A stretch of DNA of 64,000 bases from Ptychodera flava (lineage: Eukaryota; Hemichordata; Enteropneusta; Ptychoderidae): NCBI RefSeq assembly GCF_041260155.1, contig NC_091931.1, forward strand, positions 18,737,166-18,801,165. The letters are read 5' to 3'. The translations under genes were made by a program, and so were the position numbers. The notes below the pieces were generated by a model that was not told where the DNA came from, did no database searches, and saw only the letters and a list, made by a program, of their open reading frames with translations. Shown here piece after piece: positions 1-10,807 of this stretch; the stretch's first letter is position 1, and every line of letters begins with the position of its first letter.

Positions 1-255
1 TAGGATTTGAATGGTCTTTACTATTGCTGTATTTATGTAAATTATAGAAATACATGTATTGAAATTTAAGTTTTCAAAAGTGAGTTTGTGTTGGGGGGGG
101 GGGGTCAGTCAAAATTTCCATGTAAGAGAGGGGGGGGGTTTACTCAAATTCATCATGGTTTGGGGGGCGGGTACTTGAAATTTTAGAGTTTCCGACAAAA
201 TTCCTCCAACATCCCCACCTCCCCCCCCCTCCCCACCCTCTAGGCTGTAAATAAT
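1..255 (+). repeat. 3' tail of dispersed repeat family A, cut by the window edge
   Basis: This stretch matches 16955-17165 over its whole length, including the G-run followed by a TCAGTCAAAATTTC-like motif and the closing segment before an AGCTCCC/GGCTCCC end. The same family appears at about 41985-42755 and, reversed, at 52388-52600. The internal part of this copy lies outside the window. The superfamily is not known. The GGCTCCC-TTA end in the second copy resembles the ends of TWA-target (PIF/Harbinger-like) elements. Confidence 0.6.
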
Positions 256-302
256 GACAGCTCCCAATGAAATTGGGCTGCAGTGTAGCTGTATCTTTTT
301 GA

Positions 303-362
303 TGAATTTTTCACAAATTTTTTACTATCAACTGAATTTTTCACAAATTTTTTACTATCAAC
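303..362. repeat. Direct tandem duplication, 30-bp unit, two copies
   Basis: Two identical adjacent 30-bp units, each beginning TGAATTTTTCAC. This is a local slippage-type duplication just outside the family A tail. From here to about 1630 I see no gene and no recognisable repeat. Confidence 0.8.
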
Positions 363-1639
363 TCTAGTTTCTTGTTCTTCTTCTGAAAGCTTACTGGGAA
401 ACAAAGTACCTATATATATCATACATGTGCACATTGCAATGTTATTGATCAGTATATGTAAATCCGGGTCCTGATTGACATGTACACCTCTGGAGCAGAC
501 AAAGTGATAATGGAATGTTTATAAACAATCATCACAAGTGACAATTACCTACAGGTTTGTTATTATACTACAGAGATCACCATGATACTCAGGGTAGGCA
601 TGAAATAATAATTGTGTTTTCTCAGTGCTCTGAAAGTTGAATTTTTCCTCTCTTTGAGCTGGACTCCCTTAAACAGTTCTGTGTACTAGCTGTAATATGA
701 TGATGCTTAGTATTGCGAGTTATATCTGTTAAGTTGCCCACTGTTTGTCTGTGGTAGGTGTAGTGGTTTAGGAGTTGTTGATCCTAACATACATGTACAT
801 ACAATCTGTGTGGCTGAGCAATGTAAGGGTTCACGTCTCTCCACCATACTGACTAATAGGAAATCCTCTACCAAATGGAGGTGCAATCCCACTGTCTTCA
901 TCTTGAGACAACTGTCCCTGGTAGTTGGTTCCTTTTCTTTGCTTGGTATAATGCTGCCTTGAAGTCGCTTTTGATTTATCCTGCTTCCCTCTTCTGCATG
1001 GATATACACACCTGTTCCCTAACTAGTAATAATTATTTATATAGGGCTCAGCCCTTGGTGTCGCGCCAGGGGTTAAGATTGGCAATGTTATTTTTATTGA
1101 TTCATGATAAACTGTAATTGTTACTTCATAAACGTTTATATGAAAACTATGCCCAGTTTCCTCTGATGAAAGCAGTTCACGTACTTACACGACGTCAAAC
1201 CCTGCAGCAGGGCAGGTATAGATTTTCTGTAGCGTTGTAAAAATTTTGGACAAAAATTGGCAATTTTTACAATGATAACAGCCTATGGCGTTAAACAAGG
1301 GACGTATTATGCAATAATTATCATTGCAATGGTAACCGCACTGCCCACCTTCCACTTGCAAGCTGAAAACTATAGCGTTCCGTCTAAAAACTTGCAATTT
1401 TTGAATCTAATTATTGACACAGGGGCGCTCTTCTATAATCAATCCCAGCTTCTTTGCGTATGCTCCCGTTCATATGCACGACAGTTTCTCCGTTTATCTA
1501 TATCAACGATACTTTGTATCAGCGACAAGGTGTATAATAACATTTACTGGCTAATAAAAGAGGTATATTTTATAAAAGGCATGTTATATCATAGTAATTT
1601 GTTCGTATTGTTTATTTACGAGTACTCAAAAAAAAAACC

Positions 1640-1745
1640 ATGGCGGCGCCCATCATGAGAAAGAAGGTTACACTTCCGGTTACTCGCATAGTATATTATG
1701 AATAAGCGCATGCGTAGTCAGTAAGCCGCTGGCGCGACTAACAAT
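1640..1745. promoter_or_regulatory. Possible TATA-less promoter with YY1-like and ETS-like motifs
   Basis: A short GC-rich island in AT-rich DNA holds CCATGGCGGCG (YY1-like context around an ATG) and ACTTCCGGTT (a good ETS site), followed by CpG-rich sequence at 1710-1735. Such motif pairs mark housekeeping promoters in animals. I could not attach a convincing first exon on either strand, so this is only a candidate. Confidence 0.25.
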
Positions 1746-2579
1746 AAACTCATGGAAGACAATCATGGACCAATCATGGAAGATAAAACATATAATTTCT
1801 CTTCACAAAAAGTTAGTTTATTTGTGTGTTAAATATCAAAGAATTCTTGTGTAAAAAAATACAAATAAATTTATTTTTCTCTCCGCGATATGCATATTTC
1901 TCTAACGTAGACATCTCAACCACACCGTTTTCTTCTTGCTCAACCAATGTCCTGCGCAGTTTAAGATGAGAATTGCTGTAACATGTATGCTGTGTATAGT
2001 ATCTGGATGGATTAGTGTTAAGCTGATGCACCTACATATTTGCTGCTGGCAATGTCAATTAAAATACAGAAATGTATCAGTGAACCTGTGTTTCTAATTA
2101 GTATTCTTGTAATCGTAAACATGCTAGCTATATAAAGACAACTAATATAAAACACTTTGTGCAAGTTACAAGATACCAGTTCCAGCACATCTTTGCAACA
2201 ACCACTTGTGTATATATACTTGGGAGTAAGGACTGAAAAGGAAAAAACTTACCTGTTGTTTGATCATTTCCATTCATCTTTCATTGTAAATGTCATGGCA
2301 AAGTCCAATCCAAAGCCCTCCACTTTGTCTTTAATGCTCTTTGTCAAGGTCAATGGTATTTCTCATCCTTGATATTGCGCAGCATTCACTGCTGATCCTG
2401 AATTGTAAACACATAGACTCATGATTACTAACTCTTTAAATGACAATGATAACCGGAATGATTAAAATACATTTGATGATGGGATGTTAATGAATTGAAA
2501 AAACACTCATAATGTCCTTAACCCTAATGATGATAAGCATTACACACATGTAAACATTCTAAATAAGATGACCCAGGTC

Positions 2580-3459
2580 TATCCATAATACAATTACTCA
2601 GCATCGCAGGTGACCCCGGTCAACCATCAACAAATACATGTACACGCTATGGAGATGATCCTGGGCAATCCAGAATACAAATACAGGTACACATTATTGA
2701 AGATGACCCAGGCCTATCCTGAATACAATTACAAATACAGGTACAGTGTTTTTATTGAAGATGACCCAGGCCTATCCTGAATACAATTACAAATACAGGT
2801 ACAGTGTTTTTATTGAAGATGACCCAGGCCTATCCTGAATACAATACAATACAATACAATACAATACAATACAATACAATACAATACAATACAATACAAT
2901 ACAATACAATACAATACAATACAATACAATACAATACAATACAATACAGGTAATTAACATTGTTGAAGATGACCCAGGCCTATCCTGAATACAAATACAG
3001 GTACACATTATTGAAGATGACCCAGGCCTATCCTGAATACAATACAGGTAAACATTGTTGAAGATGACCCAGGTCTATCCTGAATACAAATACAGGTACA
3101 CATTATTGAAGATGACCCAGGCCTATCCTCAATACAATACAATACAATACAGGTAAACATTAATTGTTAAAGATGACCCAGGCCTATCCTGAATACAAAT
3201 ACAGATACACATTATTGAAGATGACCCAGGCTTATCCTGAATACAATACAATACAATACAGGTAAACATTTATTGTTAAAGATGACCCAGGCCTATCCTG
3301 AATACAAATACAGATACACATTATTGAAGATGATACAGGCCTATCCTGAATACAATACAATACAATACAGGTAAACATTAATTGTTAAAGATGACCCAGG
3401 CCTATCCTGAATACAAATACAGATACACATTATTGAAGATGATACAGGCCTATCCTGAA
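2580..3459 (+). repeat. Tandem array of ~50-100-bp units with the core GATGACCCAGGCCTATCC
   Basis: At least a dozen copies of the core GATGACCCAGGCCTATCC are separated by variable numbers of ACAAT-type pentamers and a GGTAMACATTATTG-like spacer. The array stops at 3459 where a Helitron-like element is inserted and resumes at 7374. The unit is not obviously coding, because pentamer number changes the frame freely. Confidence 0.85.
2840..2947 (+). repeat. (ACAAT)n pentanucleotide microsatellite
   Basis: About 21 uninterrupted pentamers inside one unit of the surrounding tandem array. Shorter runs of the same pentamer occur in neighbouring units, so the microsatellite grew from a motif native to the array. 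Confidence 0.95.
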
Positions 3460-3984
3460 CAAGTCACGTTGATGACACAGTCCCCACTTGTTAATGGGTA
3501 CTTTGATTACAGGTCCTCAGAGAGGATAGAGTCCTCTTCATTAGGTCTGTGATAAAAATACTTTGATACAGATGGCACTCAATGGCTAAGAATGAGTTCC
3601 ATGGTGATGAAAACATAAAACCAATGTAGGCCACTATCCTAAAGGTCATTAAATGAGTCAACTGGGAATTAGTTGACAGGATGTTGCAAAACATTTTTTC
3701 ATACTATCCTGACACTAATAGATTATCACCGGTACCATATTTCATAAAGTTTAATGCAGTATTTACAACACTATGAGATCAACATCTGATCAAGTTTCAT
3801 CAAATTTGACATTGTATTTGTGGATATATCACTCTAAGTCTAATTAGGAAAGTTCATTACATATGCAATTACAAATTAATTAAAATGACACTGATAAAGT
3901 CTTTTTCATTGTTAAAGCAACGTGAGTTAGCATCTGTACAAAGTGTCATGAAATTTGATGCAGTATTTCTTGACATATCAGCCT

Positions 3985-4745
3985 AATTATGAAGGTCAAT
4001 AATTGACATGATACAGCTTACATGATGTGAAACAACTTGACGAGCATGTATGAAATAGGTCAATGTCCTTGTACCAACTTTGAATGATACTGGTGGAAAT
4101 ATGTCTGAATTATGGCTCAGTACATGAGAAAATCGTAACAAAATCGCCGCCACGCAGCGATATTTGATCTTACTGTTCAAAAAATCAACACGTATATGTA
4201 TGACCTAGGTCAATGTCCCAGGTACAAACTTTAAATAAAATCAGTTGAGACTTGCCAGAGTTATGGCTCTCGACATGAAAAAACCATGACAAAATTGCCA
4301 CCCTGTGGCCATATCGGACCATATCAAGAAACAAATCGAAGTACATATGTATAAGTCAATGTCCTTGTACCAACTTTGAATAAATTTGCTTGATACATGT
4401 CTGAGTTATGGTTCAGGACATGGAAAATTGTAAAAAAATGGCAACACGGCGGCCATATTGGATCATATCACAAAACAAATCAAATCAATGTGCATATGTA
4501 TAACATAGGTCAATGTCCTTGTACCAACTTTGAATAAAATCAGTTGAGATATGCCTGAATTATGGCTCTGTACACAATAAATTTGTAACAAAATGGCCGC
4601 ACAGCAGCCATATTGGATCATATCACAAAACAAATTGACGTGCATATCTATGACATTGGTCAATGTCCTTGTACCAACTTTGAATAAAATCGGTTGAAAC
4701 ATGTCTGAGATATGGCTCTATACATGAAAAATAGTGACAATAATC
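3985..4745 (+). repeat. Five degenerate ~155-bp core units of the outer Helitron-like element
   Basis: Each unit carries CAATGTCCTTGTACCAACTT, then GAATAAAATCGGTTGAGAC, then a GGCCGC...GCGGCCATATTGG palindromic segment. Units further left are more diverged. The run continues at 6845-7290 with three better-preserved units, so the nested insertion split one array. Apparent minus-strand reading frames across it are by-products of the repeat. Confidence 0.8.
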
Positions 4746-4749
4746 ACTG

Positions 4750-6844
4750 TTCGCTCCCATACAGTTATCAAAACAAACCAACAATTGTATGAAACATGGA
4801 CATACACATACAGACAGACTGACATTCACAGACTGGCACAGAGTGATGACATTGACCCCAAGTGTGCCTTGGCCCATGAAGAGTGATAAAGATATAACAA
4901 AAAGCTGAATGTAATGATAAAATAGTTAAGTATAGGCCTACAGACACTGAGGGTGAATATGTTACAGCAATTTGATTAGTTTCTTTTCCTTTTCTACTTC
5001 TGTGATAATTTTTAAGACAATCAATCTGCAAGGCAGTTTATGTATTGACAAACATGTTATCTTTTACAAGCACACAGCAAACTGTTCATGATTTTTCATT
5101 TACAATATTTGACATAGACTGAAATACATAACATGCAACCAGTATTTACATTTTGCCCATGCACCAGATACATGGAGAGATTTCAACATATAATCATCAA
5201 CTCAGAAACCCTACAGGGAAAAGTAAACATTGTTTTCTTCCAGAACAGCTGGTACATCCACATCTGGAGCAACATACAAACTTAACCAATTACACAAGGA
5301 TGATGACACAAGAGATAAAGTTAAGAAATTTAACTGTGGTGAACTTGACTATTCCTTTCAAATCCTTACCTAACTTGATTGACATCTTAAACTAAAATAC
5401 ACTGCATGGTTAATTGCACACAAAAATACATCAGGGGTGTACCATTTGATAAAAGGGGGTTGTCTGGAAGATTGATGAGGAACATTATCTTTTTTATCCG
5501 ATACATTGTACATTCTTTTTTCCCACTATCCCACCGTTTCTTTTTGACAAACCTTCTGTGGCTGATTTTTTTATTGACATTTGTTTGGATTTTTTTCAAA
5601 ATCTGCCAGGACTCTTTAACATTGAAAAAAACTTTGAATATATTTGTTGGAAACCAAACCTGCTGAAATCACCTCAGCTATGTTTTCTCATTATTTTTAC
5701 CGCATTTCAACACCAAATACAGTTTACCATTTCAAATGCTTACTGAATCACTGCTTAGCGGCATTATCTTGAACATAGGGCCAATGTCCCTGAAGCTACT
5801 ATAGACATGGATACAAAATTAAGTATTTCCTGACTGTATGAAATCATCTCACTAAGGTCATCCTAGGGACCTGTTAGCCAAATATTAAAGCTGTCTGACC
5901 AGCGGTTTGAAAAAAAACAAGCGACCCAATAGTCGACAGAGCTCTGCGTGTTATGTAGAGAGCAACTTTCGTGACATGTATTGATGAAGAAGGTTGAGAT
6001 CTTTGATAGCTCATTGCAGGATGGCCTGACCTAAAATGGCAAAATTAGCTGCAAAAATACAAAATTGATGATTTCATCATAATTATGTATAAAAATGTAT
6101 ACCAAATATCAAAGCTATCACATGACTAACTTTTGAGAAACAAATATTTTGACCAAAAACGGCAAAAATTGACTCAAAAATACAAAAATTGAAGATTTCA
6201 TCAAATTTCACTATATCACACTAAGAGAACCCCTAGGAACCTGTATACCCAATATCAAAGGCATCAGACAAGTAGTTTTTGAGAAACACATTTTTTGACC
6301 AAAAACGGCAAAAATTGCACCAAAAATACAAAATTGCAGATTTCATCATATATTCTATATATCATATTAAGTTTATCTGTAGGAACCTGTATACCAAATA
6401 TCAAAGCTGTCAGACGAGCGGTTTTGATGAAATAAATTTTTGACCAAAAATGACAAAAAATTCCTTAAAAATACAGATTTGCATATTTCATCACAATTTG
6501 AACGAATCCAAGTTGGGTTATCCCTAGGGATCTGTATACAAATATCAAAGCTGTCTGACCAGCGGTTATGAAGAAGAAGATTTTTTACCAAAAACGCCTT
6601 TTTTGGCACTAATTTGCATATTTTTGGCAATGACAACTTCATTTGAACAAAATCTCATCTACAGCCCATCATCCATGTACACACCAAATATCAAGATGAA
6701 ATGTGCAGCGGTTTTGGAGTTTTTGATGTTGACGGACAGACATACAGACATACAGACATACAGACACACAGACATACATACATACAGACATTTCCCTAGC
6801 CTATAAGAATAGCTTCCATTGCCATATATACATATGGCTATGGG
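4750..6844 (+). mobile_element. Second Helitron-like element nested in the first, with ~148-bp core units
   Basis: It splits the 155-bp unit array of the outer element. Its right end is a long near-perfect hairpin (6810-6841, arms AGCTTCCATTGCCATAT/ATATGGCTATGGGAGC) followed by CTAA. Just upstream lie an ACAGACAT microsatellite (6732-6795) and CCTATAAG, the same order as in the outer element. Tandem ~148-bp units run from about 5860 to 6620 (key motif CCAAATATCAAAGCTGTC). The left boundary near 4748-4755 is approximate. The ~1.1 kb before the units (4755-5850) is unique here and has no convincing gene. Confidence 0.5.
6732..6795 (+). repeat. (ACAGACAT)n-type microsatellite
   Basis: It follows TTGACGGACAG and precedes the terminal hairpin of the nested element, the same position as the GGAC/GCAC microsatellite of the outer element. 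Confidence 0.85.
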
Positions 6845-7373
6845 AGCTAAAAAATTGTAATAAAATGGCCGCCTGGCAGCCATATTGGATCGTATCACAA
6901 AACAAATCGACGTGCATATGTATGACATAGGTCAATGTCCTTGTACCAAGTTTGAATAAAATCGGTTGAGACATGCCTGAGTTATGGCTCTGTACATGAA
7001 AAAATCGTAATAAAATGGCCGCCTGGCGGCCATATTGGATCGTATCACAAAAGAAATTGACGTGCATATCTATGACATTGGTCAATGTCCTTGTACCAAC
7101 TTTGAATAAAATCGGTTGAAACATGTCTGAGTTATGGCTCTGTACATGAAAAAATTGTAATAAAATGGCCGCCTGGCGGCCATATTGGATCGTATCAGAA
7201 AACAAATCGACGTGCATCTGTATGACATATGAAGTAATCCTTGTACCAAGTTTGAATGAAATCGCTCTAGGCATCTCTGAGATATCTGCGTGAACGGACG
7301 GACGCACGCACGGACGGACGCACGGACATGATCAAACCTATAAGTCCCCCTGGACGTTGTCCGTGGGGACTAA

Positions 7374-7840
7374 TAAAATACAATACAATACAGGTAAACA
7401 TTAATTGTTAAAGATGACCCAGGCCTATCCTGAATACAAATACAGATACACATTATTGAAGATGATACAGGCCTATCCTGAATACAATACAGGTACAGAC
7501 TGTTTGTATTGATGACTATAGACATTGGTCATCTCCCATTATGTATTCTACATAGGCCTGAGTCATCTTACCTGTACATACTTAGTGTACATGTATGTGT
7601 ATTGTGGATTGGCCTAGGTCATCTTCCATTGCATATATTATGTGTATTTTGGATATGTCTGTGCCATCTTCCATACCATGTGAATGCATTTGGATTGAGG
7701 ATAGGCCTGGGACATATTCCATATCGTGTGCATGTATTTGTGGATAGGCAGGGGTCACCTCCTGCCATGATGTGTACACGTACTGAGTAACACTGTATTG
7801 TGGATAGGCATTGGTCATAATATTTGCATGAAGATATGCC
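7374..7840. repeat. Continuation of the tandem array, switching orientation near 7500
   Basis: From 7374 to about 7495 the units read as on the left side of the insertion. From about 7505 onward the core appears as its reverse complement (GGATAGGCCTGGG-like at 7703, 7750 and 7803, and GGCCTAGGTCATC at 7610). The array therefore contains an inversion boundary. Confidence 0.65.
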
Positions 7841-7884
7841 CAGGATGTTGTCCTGTTGAATGTTTACCACGCTTAACAACAAGC

Positions 7885-7968
7885 AGCACACTGCGGACAT
7901 GCTAAGTCGTGTACGATTACAAGTAAGCAAAAACGATAATTGCACAGGTTGTCCGCAGAGTGCAGGTA
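7885..7968. repeat. Small hairpin, MITE-like
   Basis: CTGCGGAC (7891-7898) pairs with GTCCGCAG (7951-7958), with further flanking pairing (CACTGCGGACA against TTGTCCGCAGAGTG). No target duplication was recognised. It may be a chance hairpin or a very short MITE. Confidence 0.3.
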
Positions 7969-8028
7969 GGACTAGTTACAAATAAATGAAAGTGTACCAG
8001 GAATAGTTTGTTCCATGGCTAGTGTTTG

Positions 8029-10077
8029 ATTAGACGTATACCATTTAGGACATAAGTTTGTGTCCTAAACCCCTGTGTCGCTCGCGTTGATTGGTAGGTC
8101 TTATGTCCCTATGTCCCATCTGCGTTCATTCATTGGCTGCCTATATGTCCTCAAGTCTCATTAATATCTACTGTTTCGAATCCAGTTCATTCATTGGTCG
8201 CCTTATGTTCTTGTCCCTGCCTCACTTTCGAGTGTTACTTGTCTCGCTCTGCCATGTGCTCATCACTGTAGTGTACAAATGTATCTGCGCGCTTAGCAAA
8301 GCAGTCCAAGACTCCAGGTGTTTCATTCATCACTTTCGAACAATGACTGACAGTAACCTTTGTGAAGCCGCCAATTATGATGGATTCAAACAACGTATCG
8401 CCATGACACTCTTAGGTCAAATACGCACCTCTTTACGATTGCTAAATGGTCATATAATCCACCACCACCCCCCGTCTTTGTTTGTCTCTGTGGTTACCGC
8501 AGCTCCTCTACAAAAGCATCGTCAACATAACGAAAAAAAGGAAATCGTATTACTACATGACCTTTGTAATACCAATTTCTGTGTGCGCGCGGGCACACAC
8601 ACAATGTCGGCGTAGTTGCTTACTTCATAGTACAAAATACACGGAAAATATGTCATGTTTTATTTCAAAAGCCTTCGCTTGTATATTTGAGTCAGAAGCA
8701 ACGCAAGACACAATACAATCTGATATGTCGTTGGGCTAGGAATGTGCATACTTAACTATAATAGGCATAAACCAACGTGGTTAAAAGACAGACATATCAA
8801 CAATAATATAACAGGGGCAGCAACATTCGCCAGAAATTAAAAGAATTCCTCCGTTGAAGGTATCGTGTTCTTTTTCAAAGTCTCAAGTTTATTCGGGAAA
8901 CCCGCGGCATCTAGCAGGGTTGTTTCTGATTGCCCGGAGTTTTGTCACAGTAACTTCAAACAGGTGCACAACAGGCGCATGAATTGCCCTCCTCAGCTAA
9001 TGTCTTGTAATCTTTGTTTCGCATCGAACGGATCACAAGCAGATTTACCTTGATCCTTTCGATGATATATGTACACCAACATTGGATCTGTAGACGATTG
9101 CGAAAATAATCATCAACAGACGTGAATGTCCGAACAAACTAATGAGCTAGTCTAATTAAAGATGCTGACTACGTTATACATGTACATGGATCATCTGGAA
9201 TCAATGATGCAGTCCTTTATTATCAATTCGGAATTAAAGGGACATGAGCTGTAACTTTTGACTATTTTTTCAGTATTTTAGTTCTGTAAATCTACTATAG
9301 TTTCTCATCCTAATACCTGTGCTGTGCTAATTTAAAGTGTCCATTACTCTGCTTGTCAACACACCCAGTACATGTGTAATGACCATTGTTATTGTTGATA
9401 AATGATTCTAGTCCGGACTTGAATACAGCATTCAACAATAATGCCTGCATCGACAGGGTATGCACTTGGTATTTATTTCATCATAGTCCAGGGATTAACA
9501 CCAGAAACTGGAGTCAAAACGGAGAAAAACACTGAAAAAAGCTAAATGGGACAGCTAATGGAGCTTTAATACACAATCCTATGGCAAGCATTTTGTTGTA
9601 CAAATGAATAAGAAGCAGCAATATTTTTACTGACAGAAATATTTACAGCTAAAAATAAAACCAATATTTCACGTGTCACATGTCCACGTGTCAGGGGAAT
9701 GCAGACAACTTTGATGCCGGAGCTTCCTGACAATGAGATTAAGTGCAGCGCAGGTGCAAAGACAAATTTGTCTTCACAAACGTTGCGCCTACGCTCTAGC
9801 TGTCTGGTAATGATTGGCTAGGCTCGCAGATGCGTTACAGTAATAAGCACATGGCAGAACGAGACAAGAAACACTCGAAAGTGAGGCAGGGACAAGAACA
9901 TAAGGCGGCCAATGAATGAACTGGATTCGGAACAGTAAATATTAATGAGACTTGAGGACATATAGGCAGCCAATGAATGAACGCAGATGGGACATAGGGA
10001 CATAAGACCTACCAATCAACGTGAGCGACGCTGGGGTTTAGGACACAAACTTATGTCCTAAATGGTATACGTCTAAT
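8029..10077. mobile_element. DNA element with 242-bp terminal inverted repeats, family unknown
   Basis: Bases 8029-8270 and 9836-10077 are reverse complements at roughly 95 percent identity. Both start ATTAGACGTATACC at the outer edge, followed by a short internal palindrome GGACATAAGTTTGTGTCC. The ~1.56-kb interior has no transposase-like frame, so the element is non-autonomous. A clear target duplication is not visible beyond AT. The similar open frames at both ends on opposite strands only mirror the inverted repeat. Confidence 0.8.
9237..9567. mobile_element. Dispersed repeat family B, probable MITE with imperfect inverted ends
   Basis: The ends AGGGACATGAGCTGT and AGCTCCATTAGCTGT (reverse complement) are flanked by TTAA/TTTAA-like bases, fitting a TWA target. 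Related sequence occurs at 32630-32900, 34400-34560 and 36480-36690. It sits inside the long-TIR element, so it inserted later. Confidence 0.4.
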
Positions 10078-10124
10078 AGGAGAAGAATCAGTTTTTTTTT
10101 TGTGTAAGACATCAAGTGGCCATT

Positions 10125-10680
10125 ATAGGCAAAAAACTGTGAGACTGGACGAGAGTGACGCTTTCTCACAATTGGTGAGAATCTCTTAATTGCCATTCTC
10201 ACTGCTATCGGTGAGAATAGTTTAATTCTCACCATTGAGCACTGAGAAATGCACTCCTTGATGAGATAATAGATTCTCACCGATGGGAATGGAAATTCTC
10301 ACTAAGCACTGTGAGAATGGTAATTTTTACATTGAGAATCAACCAGACTAATCATTCACTGGTGAGAATCAACCAGATTCATTGTTCACTTGTGAGAATT
10401 AACCAGATTGTTTCACACCAGTGAACAACAAGTCTGGTTCTCACCAATGAATGGTGAGTCTGGTTCATTCTCACCTTAAAAATTACCATTCTCACAGTGC
10501 TTAGTGAGAATTTCCATTCTAACTGGTGAGAATCTATTATCTCACCAAAGAGTACATTTCTCACTACTCATCGGTGAGAACTTTTGAATTCTCACTGGTA
10601 GCTGTGAGAATTGACAAGAGATTCTCACAAATTGCGGGAAAGCGTCACTTTCTCTCTCCAGTCTCGCAATTTATTCCTAT
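10125..10680. mobile_element. Foldback element built almost wholly of GTGAGAAT / ATTCTCAC motifs
   Basis: The two halves are reverse complements around a centre near 10410. The outer arms (10126-10210 and 10595-10680) share GAGTGACGCTTTCTCACAAT-type sequence. More than twenty GTGAGAAT or ATTCTCAC octamers are spread over both arms. A fragment of one arm recurs at 14565-14650. No coding is present. The right end carries a TTTATT that is an AATAAA on the minus strand. Confidence 0.8.
10670..10675 (-). terminator. Candidate poly(A) signal AATAAA for the minus-strand gene
   Basis: An AATAAA lies about 130 bases past the stop codon at 10808, inside the edge of the foldback element. It is the nearest canonical signal downstream. 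Use of it is an inference. Confidence 0.3.
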
Positions 10681-10807
10681 ACACCCAGTTTGATTTTGAA
10701 ATTAAAGCATTCATTGTTTGGACTACCAATAGAAAGAGGCGACTGTTTACACCTAGTGTACAAAATGTAATTACCTGCAGTACACCTTCTCAAAGTGAAC
10801 AGTTGGT

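Larger units (their letters stand above)
3460..7373 (+). mobile_element. Non-autonomous Helitron-like element with tandem core repeats (HINE / bivalve 'pearl'-type)
   Basis: The element interrupts the tandem array exactly between an A (3459) and a T (7374), with no target duplication. It ends in a GC-rich hairpin (7343-7371, arms AGTCCCC/GGGGACT) followed by CTAA, which fits the Helitron CTRR rule and A^T insertion. Inside are ~155-bp tandem core units (about 3985-4745 and 6845-7290), then a GGAC/GCAC-rich microsatellite (7293-7328), the layout known for pearl/CvA-type elements. The 5' end does not start with the expected TC (nearest is four bases in), so the left boundary is less certain. 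No Rep or helicase coding is present. A second element is nested at about 4750-6844. Confidence 0.6.

Noticed and set aside
2787-3008. Minus-strand frame reading repeated CIVLY
   Set aside because: Pure ACAAT microsatellite translation.
6801-7307. 168-codon minus-strand frame
   Set aside because: It runs through three near-identical 155-bp core units whose length permits an open frame. The repeated residues are a by-product.
8091-8615. 174-codon plus-strand frame, with a similar frame on the minus strand at 9818-10015
   Set aside because: The two frames are mirror images created by the 242-bp inverted ends of one DNA element. No splice, domain or composition support.
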